The notes beneath the pieces were generated by a model that was given only the letters and a program-made list of their open reading frames with translations, was not told the DNA's origin and did not search any database. A stretch of 64,000 nucleotides of DNA from Symsagittifera roscoffensis. Lineage: Eukaryota; Xenacoelomorpha; Acoela; Convolutidae. A program made the translations under genes and the position numbers. Shown piece after piece: positions 24,001 through 33,779 of the stretch. Position 1 is the stretch's first letter. Each line of letters opens with the position of its first letter. Location of the stretch: positions 35,381,959-35,445,958 of the forward strand of contig NC_087069.1 in the NCBI RefSeq assembly GCF_963678635.1. The letters are read 5' to 3'.

Positions 24001-24354
24001 TTGTTGAGTGAGATTTCTAGTTCTATTGAGGTTTTCATTGTGTATGACTGTGGAGTTTAAACTATTATTTTGCATATGAGGTAAAAATGTATTATAGTTT
24101 AATGGTGTTGCATCAATGGTTAATGGTATTACTCTTACATAATCTCTTACATAAGATATCGTACTTATTGCTTGACTTGAGATTGATTGTGGGAAGTTTA
24201 TGAATGCGGGATGAGACCATTCGGGGTCCCAAACATAGTCTGATTGTTCTGTGATGGCAGTATCATCGTTTGAGTTTTGGGTTCTAAAATTTTTTCTTGC
24301 TTGTGAAATTAAATCAATATTATGTGTGAAATAATCTATTATGAACCATGCCAA
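20968..24354 (-). CDS. Element 1 Gag-protease polyprotein, main frame
   Basis: About 1,130 open codons. The first codon of this frame is TTG, and the protein more likely begins in the overlapping 24944 ORF. It has a Gln/Asn-rich N-terminal third, a retrotransposon-gag capsid domain (about residues 440-590), one CCHC zinc knuckle (CNYCRRYGHSISEC, about residue 665), a low-complexity Arg/Asn/Ser/Tyr segment (about residues 760-890) and an aspartic protease start (DFLIDSGAESNII). The protease is incomplete here: its closing NIIGIPF motif lies one frame back (-1) near 21,040. Gag packages the RNA. The protease matures the particle. Confidence 0.9.
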   Translation of the reverse strand: MAWFIIDYFTHNIDLISQARKNFRTQNSNDDTAITEQSDYVWDPEWSHPAFINFPQSISSQAISTISYVRDYVRVIPLTIDATPLNYNTFLPHMQNNSLNSTVIHNENLNRTRNLTQQDIQTPSHFINEEIVHTTTTQQSISPIRPNLTTPRNTNPSQTQVTLQSTVKPSVAPKYSHMDYQTYRPMTIPSKTRKTFTRNNFAEHNYNYTHPSKTNYPLRKNFNNYTRSRNWDNPMAQTNSVNFQTNLHPSQDRSENYPFFQQNKNKKQTSYQMDYLSSDDDFLQPDIFAPYNQEYRGQGVQKPHTNHRIFSPQPIDTQNQQPIQQQNPINTQYFQPIQQQNPMITHSYQPTQMQNEIPLPYYLQQHEITRNQLSNFSQMPNAAESLQMTMNPYLMGGSSITSNKRLMVFTGTDPEYSVEDYLNAVTANLILNIGPEPINTPLHQNWIYRRTALIQTTLDGAAQKWFSVLPIEIKSNWKRFTQEFSKMYDSERNKQQQRVLCNEIRRLPNETIKQLAVRIETLVRKAYSLNTHDYKNTKMTEILMMTLTPQLRKIAIKKRASHPSSIREPDLDFRKLVDKLEQAEITMKLEETENLKLQYVNRIETNTTSINNIQESDTDLVEKITEILNIYEKHPNFKGKPSFKKWCNYCRRYGHSISECRQKQQDNQNKPQKYKESNKSFYQYMKKDQNLPNKTVYGNNSSGKPLPNNTNYTRNQSPYNSSYRGRSPERRNTQNSSQNHYNRPNSRNNYSRSNSNTTQFVSRSNSQSRNHYYPNNQSRNSSYNRNRNYSNNRNRSYSNNRNQNYPNNRSRNNSYNRSNYNRPNNNYQNRSRNNSQNRHSSYNNRYRNYSQSPHRNNNHNNNSNNRHRSNTPKHQRNINQVQSNPETTSDPPGIEDTVNDVLQLNQINCESSDSESETENTISINMIAVENDYEPIIYEQPFSSHIYENQSELLHNYYIEPIHSTPTTQKTNEINTTNQPNENDKTKCLNTNHIYQNIQKEQPKEKIWTIPFLLESPRSKEFQPPDLEIDFLIDSGAESNIINIPTWNEIKTLHPKLTPLETSSKLATAQGSTLVNYGKIQLFLLPTRTMGQNKILTKPFKQISISLILNTISLEYHLSLNIYQQSTY

Positions 24355-24944
24355 AATTTTTTGTAAGTCGTGTTTTGTATGTTGTGAAACTCATCTTTCG
24401 TGAAATTTTCTTTGATTATATTTAGAAAACTAGAGAGTAGTGTGATTTCATGTCGTACTCTTATATGTTTAGATGTTTCTGTCGGTGAAACATTTGTGAT
24501 TGGGATTTCGTTTTCTAATATCGAGATATAACTATATATTATTGCAAAAACTTCATTGGTGAATATGGAGTTTGCTCTTTGTGAGTTATGATATTGTATG
24601 CTTTTTATATATTCTGAGAATACTTTTGAGAATTCTAAATCAAGGTCGTCTGTTTGAATTACATATTTGCTGTGATTCTGGTTTGGTGAGTTGAATTCTA
24701 TGGAGTAGATTCCGTATTGTTGTGTTAAGTTAAATATATCTTTCAAATAGTGATCGATAATTTGTCTTTTGATTTTTACGTCTGGGAACTCTGTTTTACA
24801 TGGACTGATTCCGGGTTCAAACAAATTTAAGAGTAAATTTTTGCAAAATATATGCTGTCCTCTATCAGTGGTTGCATCTACGATAAAGGGGAAGATATCA
24901 TCATCATCTGGACTTTCTTCACCTGGGGTGTGTGTTGAGCTCAT
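24339..24944 (-). CDS. Element 1 Gag N-terminal ORF (201 aa)
   Basis: It starts at a true ATG (24944) with an acidic MSSTHTPGEESPDDDD-type N-terminus and continues with a helical-looking sequence to TAA 24339. It overlaps the main gag frame by 16 bases across an A6T4 run (AAAAAATTTT), and the main frame has no ATG of its own. The simplest reading is that this is the true Gag N-terminus, joined by -1 frameshifting or broken by a one-base loss. No domain is recognised. A matrix-like role would fit the position. Confidence 0.6.
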   Translation of the reverse strand: MSSTHTPGEESPDDDDIFPFIVDATTDRGQHIFCKNLLLNLFEPGISPCKTEFPDVKIKRQIIDHYLKDIFNLTQQYGIYSIEFNSPNQNHSKYVIQTDDLDLEFSKVFSEYIKSIQYHNSQRANSIFTNEVFAIIYSYISILENEIPITNVSPTETSKHIRVRHEITLLSSFLNIIKENFTKDEFHNIQNTTYKKFWHGS

Positions 24945-25386
24945 TTTTTCGTTTGATGACTGTTAATATGTAATTATCAATGTGTCTAATTGGTTGATTC
25001 CAATTGTATAAATGTACTGGTTTGTGTTTATATTGCTTTTTTATTCTTCTTTTTCCTCTTTTTGATGAATTTGAAGTTGTTTCTGAGTCGGAAAAATATA
25101 ATTGATCGTGAATGGGGCAATTTTTATCTATAGATTCTTTTAATTTATAAAGTTCGTCTAAACTGCTGGTTTCTGATTCTGAAAATGCGTTGCGGTTTTT
25201 GGAAAATCTTTTTCGTGTAATTTGTCTTTGTTTGGTTATTATTTTTCTTTTTAGTGTTTGTCGTTTTGTTCTGATATATCCAACTGTTTGTGTGTGTGGT
25301 GTGATTACAAGATCGTATTTTTTGTTATCTATTTCACAATTGTGTAAAACGATTGTTTGTTTATTTCCTAGGTTTTTAAATGACAT
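24919..25386 (-). CDS. Element 1 basic leader protein (155 aa)
   Basis: The first substantial ATG-initiated ORF after the 5' LTR. It is strongly basic, with clusters such as KRGKRRIKKQYKHK and TKRQTLKRKIITKQ, plus a Ser/Glu-rich middle (SESETSSLDEL). It overlaps the next ORF by 26 bases. A nucleic-acid-binding or nuclear role would fit the composition, but no family is recognised. Canonical gypsy elements have no gene before gag, so this is extra cargo or an unusual Gag N-terminal extension. Confidence 0.55.
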   Translation of the reverse strand: MSFKNLGNKQTIVLHNCEIDNKKYDLVITPHTQTVGYIRTKRQTLKRKIITKQRQITRKRFSKNRNAFSESETSSLDELYKLKESIDKNCPIHDQLYFSDSETTSNSSKRGKRRIKKQYKHKPVHLYNWNQPIRHIDNYILTVIKRKNELNTHPR

Positions 25387-26356
25387 AAGGTTTAGGATGA
25401 CGGATGCAAAAGGTTGTTAAATGATTTCTATTACTTAGACTGTTAGTCCTTACGATTTTTTGGTTAGCCTAACCTGGGTCTATTTGTTCAGGGTTGGGGA
25501 GAAAAGTATATCGATTCCGAAAAATGATTTTATACTTTCTCGTGGCTAGTATAAGCTAAGGTGTTAACTTACTTAATCTTACTTAAGGGTAGTGATTGTG
25601 TTCAGGGTTGGAGAATAGTAAATCGATCCACAAGGTTCAGGTATAATTAGAACGCGAGTAGTTCGTTAGATACTATTTTAAACTTACTAAGTCTAAGATT
25701 TATCCTGGGTCTGGTAAGAGGGGGGATCAAGTGAAGGATGAATAACCGAAGTTCTTCACTGTTTATCCTAATTTGAATGATTAGTTTTGTTCAAAAATTT
25801 CTGTTAGTCCTGGGTTTTTAGAAAGGGTTGGATAGTGAATCGACGTTTGAGGTCGTTAGACACTAGCTAAGTGGGTGGGGGAGAACAAAATTGTTCTTTT
25901 TGATCCAAGGAGAAGCCTTGATGATCAAGTTTTAAATTTAATTAAATAGAAAATGATTTAAGATCCAAGGATAAGCCTTGATGATCTGATTTTAAATTTA
26001 AGTGAATTTAAGTTTAAAATGATTTAAATTTGTGTAGAGAAAAAATTTAGTGTTTTTATGATATTAGTGAGCTTATGAATGCTGTTATGTTTAGGTGATG
26101 AAGCTGGAACAACAGGATGATTTATAATTACTAACCATTTATTGTCATGCTACTAATTTTTATTTTGATTTTTCAATAAATATTTTTCAAACATGTTTTG
26201 TATATTACTGCAGAATTTTAGGAAAACGATCTGAGATCTCCTTATCAATCGTTATTGTATATTAATAATTTGGTTTAGCGCCTGAAATGATTTTGAAGAT
26301 TGACTTCAAGATTTTATGTTTGCAAATGAAAATCTAAATTCATTGCTAGTAGTATT
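25387..26356 (-). other. Element 1 5' leader with degenerate direct repeats
   Basis: No long frame. A CAGGGTTGG-GA-A-TA-ATCGATCC-like motif occurs near 25490 and 25600, with a weaker version near 25825. A separate pair of 60-bp units (GATCCAAGG..AAGCCTTGATGATC) starts at 25902 and 25962. Repeats here could act in packaging or dimerisation of genomic RNA. That is inference from position. Confidence 0.5.
25902..26021. repeat. Tandem pair of 60-bp units in Element 1 leader
   Basis: Two adjacent copies start GATCCAAGG and share AAGCCTTGATGATC and TTTTAAATTTA, with a few substitutions between them. Confidence 0.7.
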
Positions 26357-26632
26357 CTAAATACAAAAATGTGTTGGCTTTTGCCGAACTATCATATAAC
26401 TATATGGTAAGTTTCTACTTTGTCGTATGTCGTCTCTGGTTCGAGGTCTTCTTGCAATTCCGGGTAGTTCTCTTATCGTTCGGAATATTGGCTTTGATCT
26501 ATTGAGTCGTAGAAACATTTCGATTAAATTATCGTCGTGTAACATTTTAAAAATGTTTTGTCTAAATTCTAATCTATTTTTGGTTAATTCTAAGCTATTA
26601 AGGTCTTGTTCGAGACTTATGGTTGCATCAGA
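26357..26632 (-). other. Open frame directly abutting the 5' LTR
   Basis: On the minus strand a frame is open from inside the LTR (after a TGA near 26657) across the LTR edge to a stop at 26357. The first ATG is at 26545, giving 62 residues with an Arg-rich core (PGIARRPRTRDDIRQ). The translation looks protein-like. The usual primer-binding site should lie at 26632 leftwards, but I do not see a TGG-initial tRNA 3'-end match, so priming is unclear. It could be a short leader peptide or a first exon spliced to gag. Confidence 0.4.
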
Positions 26633-27042
26633 TGAGTTATGACCGAAGTGTATAACTCATAGAGTAATTTCGGATAGGGTACACCGTCTGCTCGTCACGC
26701 TATCTTATTTTCGGCCGGATAGATTCGTGCAACTTCTTAGTCTAATACCAATCCTAATCTTACTCTTATACTATCTAGTCTCAGGTTGTTTAACTAGTCT
26801 CTGCTAGGCTCAATAGATCTAGGGTATACTGGTTTATTGCGGTTGCTGAAGTCTTCTTGGAGAGTCAACTAATTTCTAAGTTAAATTCAACTCTCTCTGG
26901 TGCTGAAATTACAAGTAATTCCAGCACTTACAAATAAGTGGGTTGTTAGTTAGATGGATCATGATTGGTTAATATTAAATACTTTACATTGGTAAAATAT
27001 CTAATTTATCCAATCATAAAATGTAGTTTAGATCAGGTTCCA
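26633..27042 (-). repeat. Element 1 5' LTR
   Basis: A 410-bp LTR matching the left copy except for one base. On the minus strand this is the upstream, promoter-bearing copy. The outer flank is TATA, the second target-site duplication copy. Confidence 0.95.
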
Positions 27043-27175
27043 TATAGTTCCATAGCGGGAAATTTTGTCAACCTTTTGAATGTCCACATGATCTTTGGTT
27101 TTGGTAATTGAGCTGTCCTTGCGAGTGGATGAACATCTGGGTTTTTGGTTGATCTGCGTGTGTGAGTTGGATGAA
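27043..27175 (-). pseudogene. Upstream half of the open frame split by Element 1
   Basis: Open on the minus strand from just after a TGA near 27176 to the insertion point, basic and Ser/Thr-rich. With the element and one TATA removed, it continues in frame into 8135-7901, giving about 120 uninterrupted codons. The product is unknown. Confidence 0.4.
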
Positions 27176-27214
27176 TAAAAGATTGGTTTTCATCGTTTTG
27201 CAACGTTCAATGCC

Positions 27215-27586
27215 TTACCCTAGCCTAATTGCCTTTTTCTCGTTTTCATATGCATCTTGTGATGACCAATCGTGATCTTCTACACCAATCGTGATCTTCT
27301 GCTTTTTTGATTTTTTAACTGGGCGGTAAACGTATAGCTGACTCATTTTTCTGCTCGCTCCCCACAACTTGCTCGTTATGCTTATTCCACAATTTTCATA
27401 TGGAATTTCCCTAAGGACTCGATTTTTTCTATTTATGACAAATACAATGAATCCTTTGGATGCAATTATTCTATTGGTGTTAAAAACATTCTCTAGACTT
27501 TCCAGGTTGCTTTCGTTGTTATTGTTTGAAGGTCTATTATAGATCTGTGATGCTGCAAATGAACTTGGCCTTCTGATACCAGGCAT
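27215..27586 (-). other. Short minus-strand open frame, unassigned (123 aa)
   Basis: A 123-codon frame whose N-terminal third overlaps the duplicated segment also present at 28470-28632. The remainder is basic and Tyr/Ile-rich (YVYRPVKKSKKQK). No family is recognised. Given its surroundings, it is probably a LINE or other transposon fragment. Confidence 0.25.
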
Positions 27587-27626
27587 AAAAATTTTTGCAA
27601 TACCCCGAATGGCAAAGCGAAACCTT
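27465..27626. repeat. Duplicated 162-bp segment, copy 1
   Basis: Nearly identical to 28470-28632 in the same orientation, with a few substitutions and a short indel. A separate ~50-bp segment (GCGTATGGGG...TTCTTGCGTGTC) is likewise duplicated at about 28175 and 28411. The region between them is a patchwork without a supported gene. Confidence 0.85.
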
Positions 27627-28423
27627 GCTCTGGGACCAACAACAACTTATGAGGAAGCCTAAAAGTATACAACAATAGTGTATAGAATAAAAAAAAATTG
27701 TTAAAGAAATATCAAATGACGGTGTTTTTTTTTCAGACGAAATGTAACTCGTTTTTCCTATTTCGTGTTATTTCAGATTGAACTATATCCTTCCTGGTTG
27801 AAAGATCAGGTGTTTTGGTTGTTGGTTAGGTACCCCGCCTTGAGTGGTGTTTGTGTTTTTAGTTTTTAAGCACGTTAATGACAATTTTGCCGGTGACCGG
27901 AGGGTAGAGCAAAAAACTGACTGACATGATCCAACACAGCAGGGGTCATCAGATACAGCATCCACAATAACTGTTGTGTATCATTACAACAACCTTAGTA
28001 TTGTGAGGTACTATTTCAGGTAACTTAAATGGTGGTGGACTCTATTAGACTGGTCCAATTGTCCCGCCATCGGTTGCAAATTTCAGAGTTAAACGTCTTA
28101 AAACGGATATTTTAGTGCAAGAAAGTGTATAGTATAACCATTAATGACTAAAATAGGTTGTAACCCGCCTTATTAGCGTATGGGGGATTCGAGCGGAGTG
28201 AATGCTTGTTTCTTGCGTGTCGGCTCTGTAAAGGCTACTCTGGTCCCCGGTGGTTTCGTCACTTTTTCAGGCTTTGCTTCTTGGTTATAGAATTTCTTAT
28301 TAATGCATCCAACTTGGGTTGTATGGAAAAAGAACTCTCCCCTTATTATATCAATTCTTTTCTCTAGGCTCCAGAGGATGTAATTTACGCTTTCAGAGCG
28401 TTTCTTATCAGCGTATGGGGTAT

Positions 28424-29710
28424 TCAAACGGAGTGGATGCTTGTTTCTTGCGTGTCCTTTTCGGATGACATTATTCTATTGGTGTTAAAAACATTCTCTA
28501 GATTTTCCAGGTTGTCTCTCGTTGTTATTGTTTGAAGGTCTATTATAGATCTGCGATGCTGCAAATGAACTTGGCCTTCTGATACCAGGCATAAAAATTT
28601 TTGCAATACCCCGAATGGCAAAGCGAAACCTTCGGTTGAAGCGTGAAAACTCCTTGGCCTACGGCACATTAAACAGTTATTGCAGATGCAGAGTTTGCGC
28701 CAATTACAGGAGTCTTCGAAATTGTTGTGGGGATAGAAATATTTCCAGTAGATATCGGAAAGTTTCCTTTTGAGGCCAGTGATGCAGAAAAGGTCAATTG
28801 AATGAATCAGGTGACTGGCGACGCGCGCACATCGATCCCAGAAGTTATGATTTGATTTGGAGAGACGAAGTTTTGGCACCTGGAATCTACAAGAAGCAGT
28901 AGATCGGGTATAATATCTATGATCATTGTTGAACAAGATATGTTGGGAACAGTCGAAATCGTAGTTGTTGTTGATGTTAGCGGGGATCTCGATATACTAA
29001 CTATGTGGTATTAATTTGAGTTTGACAAGTCGATCAATCAACGTATGACAGCTCAGTGTCGACAATCCAGCGTGTAGTTCGTTTCTGTACAAGTTCTATG
29101 CGTATCAGATCTGTCTTTGTTGGGTACCATAATTTTAAGGCGTAACAATGTATTGGAACAATCATACCACATTAAACATTCAGTTTTTTAGATTGACTCG
29201 CACTGAAGCGGAGATTCCGTTTGATCAGAAAAAAGCAATCCATTGCTTTGGCACCTCTGCTTGATGTTGTCATGCCAGTTTCTGAGAAATAGGCATCTGT
29301 TCCTTGTCCAACAAACATTCAATAAAATTGCCTTTGAAAACAAGGATGCGGGTTTTGTCGATACTTACTCTAATTTAATTTGCGTCGCACCACGCTGAAA
29401 GAAGAGAAAGAGTGTTTGACATTGATAATCAAGATGTCTCTAGTGATTTCAAGTCATCAGCAAAAAGGCATTTTTGCACAGATTTAAAGTCCGTAGGAAG
29501 GTCATTGATGTATACAAAGAACAACAAGGGCCCAACTATAGAGCCTTGTGACACACCACTGTAGATTGGTAGTGTTGATGACAGAAAATCTCGCACAAGA
29601 ATTTGGTTTTCTGTTTCCGAGTTTTTTTTCGATAGTTATTTCGAAATGAATACGCTGCCATCCCCATAATGTTTGAATTTCGGTAACGACAATAGAATCA
29701 GTCGTCTTTG
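28424..29710 (-). pseudogene. LINE reverse transcriptase relic, minus strand
   Basis: The minus strand gives the second half of a non-LTR RT. A VSQGSIVGPLLFFVYINDLP block and a FADD catalytic motif lie near 29445-29580. A C-terminal region at 28640-28930 has TRSTASCRFQVPKLRLSK followed by WDRCARVASHL, typical of the end of CR1/Jockey-type ORF2. Frames change repeatedly and stops are present. The N-terminal RT blocks and the endonuclease are missing, because ORF1-like sequence follows directly upstream, so the copy has an internal deletion. Confidence 0.75.
28470..28632. repeat. Duplicated 163-bp segment, copy 2
   Basis: Partner of 27465-27626. It lies at the 3' end of a minus-strand LINE relic, so both copies may be LINE tail or target-derived sequence. 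Confidence 0.85.
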
Positions 29711-30120
29711 TCATGCATTAGGAACTTGAACAAGCAGTACTCTCGGTTGCTTAACGAAGTCAATAGCTACAACCCCAGTTCTGCTTTTTGTGTTACTTCG
29801 CGCGCCTAGGCGTCGTACATCGGATATTTCTGCCTTCATTCCAAGGAAAGTGAGTATGCTTTCCACTGCTTCCATATCATTTTTTGTTTTTGCCAGTTGG
29901 TCCCCGGTTTCAATTTCTGGAATACCTCTGACATTTGGATTCTTGTTCATTTGGATGCACTCGGTTGGGATAAGAAGTGGCATCATTTTCTACAGAAACC
30001 TCTTTCACTTGTTTCATGACTGACTCAAGATATTCGGGAGTTTCGTTAAGTTGCATTTGCAGCGTTGTCATAGAATTCTCCAGCGCAACTACTTTGTCAC
30101 AATCTGTTTATTTCAGTAAG
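29711..30120 (-). pseudogene. LINE ORF1-like fragment, minus strand
   Basis: ATG 29986 begins a 91-codon frame with NVRGIPE and then a RRLGARSNTKSRTGVVAI-type core. This pattern is common in LINE ORF1 RNA-binding proteins. A second frame upstream (to about 30120) gives coiled-coil-like sequence. The frames are offset, so the gene is broken. ORF1p would chaperone LINE RNA. The partner RT relic lies just downstream on the same strand. Confidence 0.6.
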
Positions 30121-30379
30121 CTGAAGTTTTCGTTAAATTTTAAAAAATTTGTTCTCAGGACTTGGAAGCATTTCGGTAGACAGCACCGCTAAAGACTTGG
30201 ACACATCGTCGAGAACCGGTGATTTACGTGTAGTTATTCTCAGTTCGGATATGCATTGGCGTAGTAGACAGGACAATGCATCTTTTTTGATGTTCAAACA
30301 ATAATGCTAGTCATGACAATTGTTTTTTAGCGATAAAACTTAACTTCTTCAAGACCGTAACATTATTAAAAGATAATTC

Positions 30380-31003
30380 ATGGTTAATCAGCGTAAAGAA
30401 AAAGCGAATAGGGCAAAAACCGGCGAAAATAACGCAAACTCAGCAGACGAAGGAGCAACGCACCAATTCGAATGTACCGATGAAAACTGCGGTCATTGGA
30501 TTTCGGTGGGGATACCGACCAGGGTTACGAAAGATTTCCGATCGAAGGATTTCTATTGCGGTTTCTGTGCGGCTGAACAATTCAAAAACTTGGAGACTAA
30601 GATTACCAATATAGAAAATAAATTAAACCAAACCCCGTCCGAACGGATCCAGGAACAACCATTTACATGAGGTACCTGCAATCCGGTGCAATCCACCCAA
30701 CTTATCACACATATCAAATCAGAGGAGCGGGAGAAAGAAAGACGAAGCGAAAACCTCATAGTATCAGGGAACATTGAATCCGAAATGAACGACAAAGAAC
30801 TTGTTTGTGAAATCCTAAAATTCACGAATGTAACGCCAGCGACCAAGCCCAGTACCACCAGAATAACTAGGAGAAACAAATCCCAGGTCATAAAAATAAC
30901 GTTCGAAGAAATTAAAAACGAGCAAGAGGTCCTTAGAAATTCCATGAAACTTCAAAAAACTTTACCTGGGGTCTACATAAACCCTGATCTAACAAAACTA
31001 TAA
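30380..31003 (+). pseudogene. LINE ORF1 with N-terminal zinc finger, one stop
   Basis: A single frame from ATG 30380 to TAA 31003 is interrupted by one TGA (30668-30670). The N-terminus has CTDENCGHW...DFYCGFC, a PHD-like Cys/His cluster seen in some LINE ORF1 proteins, then a coiled coil (LETKITNIENKL). After the stop come a charged helix and an ENLIVSG...VTPATKPSTTRI core resembling the ORF1 RNA-binding domain. It sits 5' of a matching ORF2, so this is a near full-length LINE. Confidence 0.7.
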
Positions 31004-31019
31004 CAACATGCGCAATTCC

Positions 31020-33779
31020 TGCTTAGACAAGAGCTAAAAAGTAAAAGGGTGGAGTTCCCAGGTAAAAAATGGATCATCGCAAAGAATTTAGTAGTAGTGA
31101 TGGAGCAATGACTAGCGAGCAAATCCCTCTTGTTAACGACACGGAACATAGAAGGGCTTAAAAACACTATAAAACTTGATCATGAACTCATCACAAACTC
31201 AGACATTATATTACTTACCAAAATTGTGTCAACAAACGAGCTACATATAACGAGCTTCAACACATTCAACATCCTGGCCATTAGAAACCTCAGAGGACGA
31301 CGGTCCGGTGGATTGACTATTGGCTGCACCAACAAAACTCGATATTGAATCGAAAGTGCTTTACTCTAGTGACAACACTCTCTCTATAGCTTTCCAAAGT
31401 CCCTCAATGACCTTATCCTGTTGCTAATTCCCCAAGATACCCATCTGAATACAATTACCGAGGAACTGGACAATATCATAACAAGCATCAGTTCTCATGT
31501 TTCTACAATAGCTGGAGACTTCAATTGTAGAGCTGATTCAGGGACAAGGGGCCTGTCTTTGGTTGAATACTTCTCTTGTTATAATTACCATTGCATTAAT
31601 GAATTTAATGAAGCCACGCAGGGGAGCGGCAAAGGAAAAAGCACCATTGATCTTATTTTTGATAGTAGTCTTACACATATTGTTTCAAGCTGCGAAGTTA
31701 TCCCAAGCCATATTACTAAGCACCACGGAGTCAAAACGACATTCAAAATTAAGCACCAGAGAAACATGAATGCATGCGGACTGGTAAAAATGTCAAAATC
31801 TTGCAAAAATTCAAAATCTTGCAAAAATGCACCTCGACGAATTCTATAATAGCCTTTCCACAGCAATGCAACAGTCACAGTCAACTCGAAAGATCCGGAA
31901 ATCCCCAATCTGGATCAATAAATCAATGTATCTTATGTTAACAAAAGTGAAGGAGCTATATAGATCACAGAAATGGGAACCCTACAAGAGTCTGACAAAA
32001 TTTTACTAGAAAACATGTGAATACAAGAAAATGGACAGGGAGAATGCTATTATCTTGGCCGATGAAAACGACAAATCTTTTCTTTGGACTATCATGAAGT
32101 CCAAACCACAGGCGTCGACTATATCACCTATCCCGATGAACGAATGGGAAGACCACTTCCAGAATCTTCTCAGTTGCAAAAACCCTCCTGATGTTTATTA
32201 TATTTTTCACCCTGACCATGACTACTCTCGAACATTTATAGAAATTGCAGTTTTAAACCGGCCCAACGAACTCAACTAAATAATCAGCTGTCTTAACAAG
32301 TGTCCCAATAGGAAAGCTGCAGCGAGCGATGGTATTACCAACGGAGCCCTCAAGACGAGTTTCGGACACATATATAAAACTCTGTAGCTTTTTTTCAACC
32401 GAATCTTTGAAAGAGGTTTCTTGCTCACAATCTTCAAAAAGGCCGCATATAAAGCCGCTCTACAAAGGAAACGGACACAAAAAAGGCACAAATAACTATA
32501 GAGGTATCAGTTTACTATCATGCAGTTACCAGCTTTTCACAGGAGTACTATACGACCGGATCGAAAGGTGGACTGAAGTGAACCAAATACTCCCAGACTC
32601 TCAATTCGGATTTTGAAAAGGGAGATCGACAATACAAGCCGACACCAAACTCACAAATACAATAGAATTCTCGGTTGCCTCTCATTAAGGATATTACGCG
32701 TGTTTTGTAGACTTCAAAAAAGCTTTTGACACTATTAACAGACATAAACTGCTGGTTGAACTACAAAAACTTGGTATCAAAAATAACATGTTAATGGCTA
32801 TCAGAGCAGTCCTGCAACCAAACATGGTGCAAGTGAAAGACGGTCCTTTTCTATCAAAATTGATAGTACAGCACGACGGAGTACCCCAGGGTGACAAGCT
32901 ATCACCGCTGCTCTTCTCGATCTTCATAGCAGATCTCGAACCTAATCGTGGTAAAAAATGCCACACAATTTTCTATGCGGATGATCTCATTATCGGATCT
33001 CACATACGTCAAGACGTACAAGAGGTACTACAGAAGTGTACTGTGAAGATAACCTGATGTCAGTGAATGTCGAAAAAACCAAAGCAGTCAAGTTCAGAAA
33101 TGGAGAAAGATTGAACGCTGATGACGACTTGATCTACAAAAATATGGAAATCGAATTTGTCCCAGAGTTTTATCACCTGAGTATCACTTTCAGCACCAAA
33201 CTGAGTCCATCAGCTCATCTTGACAAGTTAGTTCAAAAGGCGAGACCCAGCACGGGGACGCTTTGCCAGAAATTCAACCCCCAGAAGATCTCTTTTCAAT
33301 CGGCGACGAGGCTCCTCAATGGCATGGTAGTACCCAGCGGAACACATGGCCTGGACATTTATGAAATGAACGAAATAAGGAGACATGAATATCTCCAAAA
33401 ACTGGAAAACAAATTCTGGAAGGTCTGGTGCGGTGTATCACAGCATCACAGCTCGAGGAATTTGAGACACCATTTATTGGAATACGATTTCCTGAACCGA
33501 CAAGGAGCGAAAGGGATTAGACGACGCATCTTTGCTTTATTTTATTGTTCAGAACTACACTCATGTATTTTTCAGTTTGATAACTGCTTCAGAATTCAAA
33601 ATACTCAATGCTGTGACTCAATTTTAGGATTCTCAGTAGGAAAAGCCTGCAGATGCAGACTCTGCGATAATCAGCTGACGGACAATTGCCATTTAATTCA
33701 TTGCAAGAATCTATATGGGACACCCTTCCAGAGAGTGAAAGCAGTTTTCTGGATGATTTCTGACGCCCTCGGGTCCTAA
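31020..33779 (+). pseudogene. LINE ORF2: APE endonuclease-reverse transcriptase, decayed
   Basis: In order there are APE-type endonuclease motifs (AGDFNCRAD near 31510, STIDLIFDSSL near 31640, HHGVKT near 31725). RT follows, with NNYRGISLLS near 32490, a stop inside FGF near 32616, FVDFKKAFDT near 32705, VPQGDKLSPLLFS near 32882 and FYADDLI near 32970. Last is a C-terminal Cys/His cluster (CRCRLCDNQLTDNCHLIHC near 33650). At least four stops or frame changes make it inactive, although the catalytic YADD is preserved. The protein would nick target DNA and prime reverse transcription there. Confidence 0.85.

Larger units (their letters stand above)
8136..27042 (-). mobile_element. Element 1: giant envelope-bearing Ty3/gypsy-class LTR retrotransposon
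   Basis: An 18,907-bp element is bounded by 410-bp direct LTRs (TG...CA) that differ at one base, and by TATA on both outer sides (8132-8135 and 27043-27046), a 4-bp target duplication. Gene order on the minus strand is gag, protease, RT, RNase H, integrase, then env. RT before integrase places it with Ty3/gypsy or retroviruses rather than Ty1/copia. Typical gypsy elements are 5-9 kb, so this one is two to three times longer because of extra ORFs and long leaders. The LTR identity implies a very recent insertion, yet several genes carry single-base frame breaks. Confidence 0.95.
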
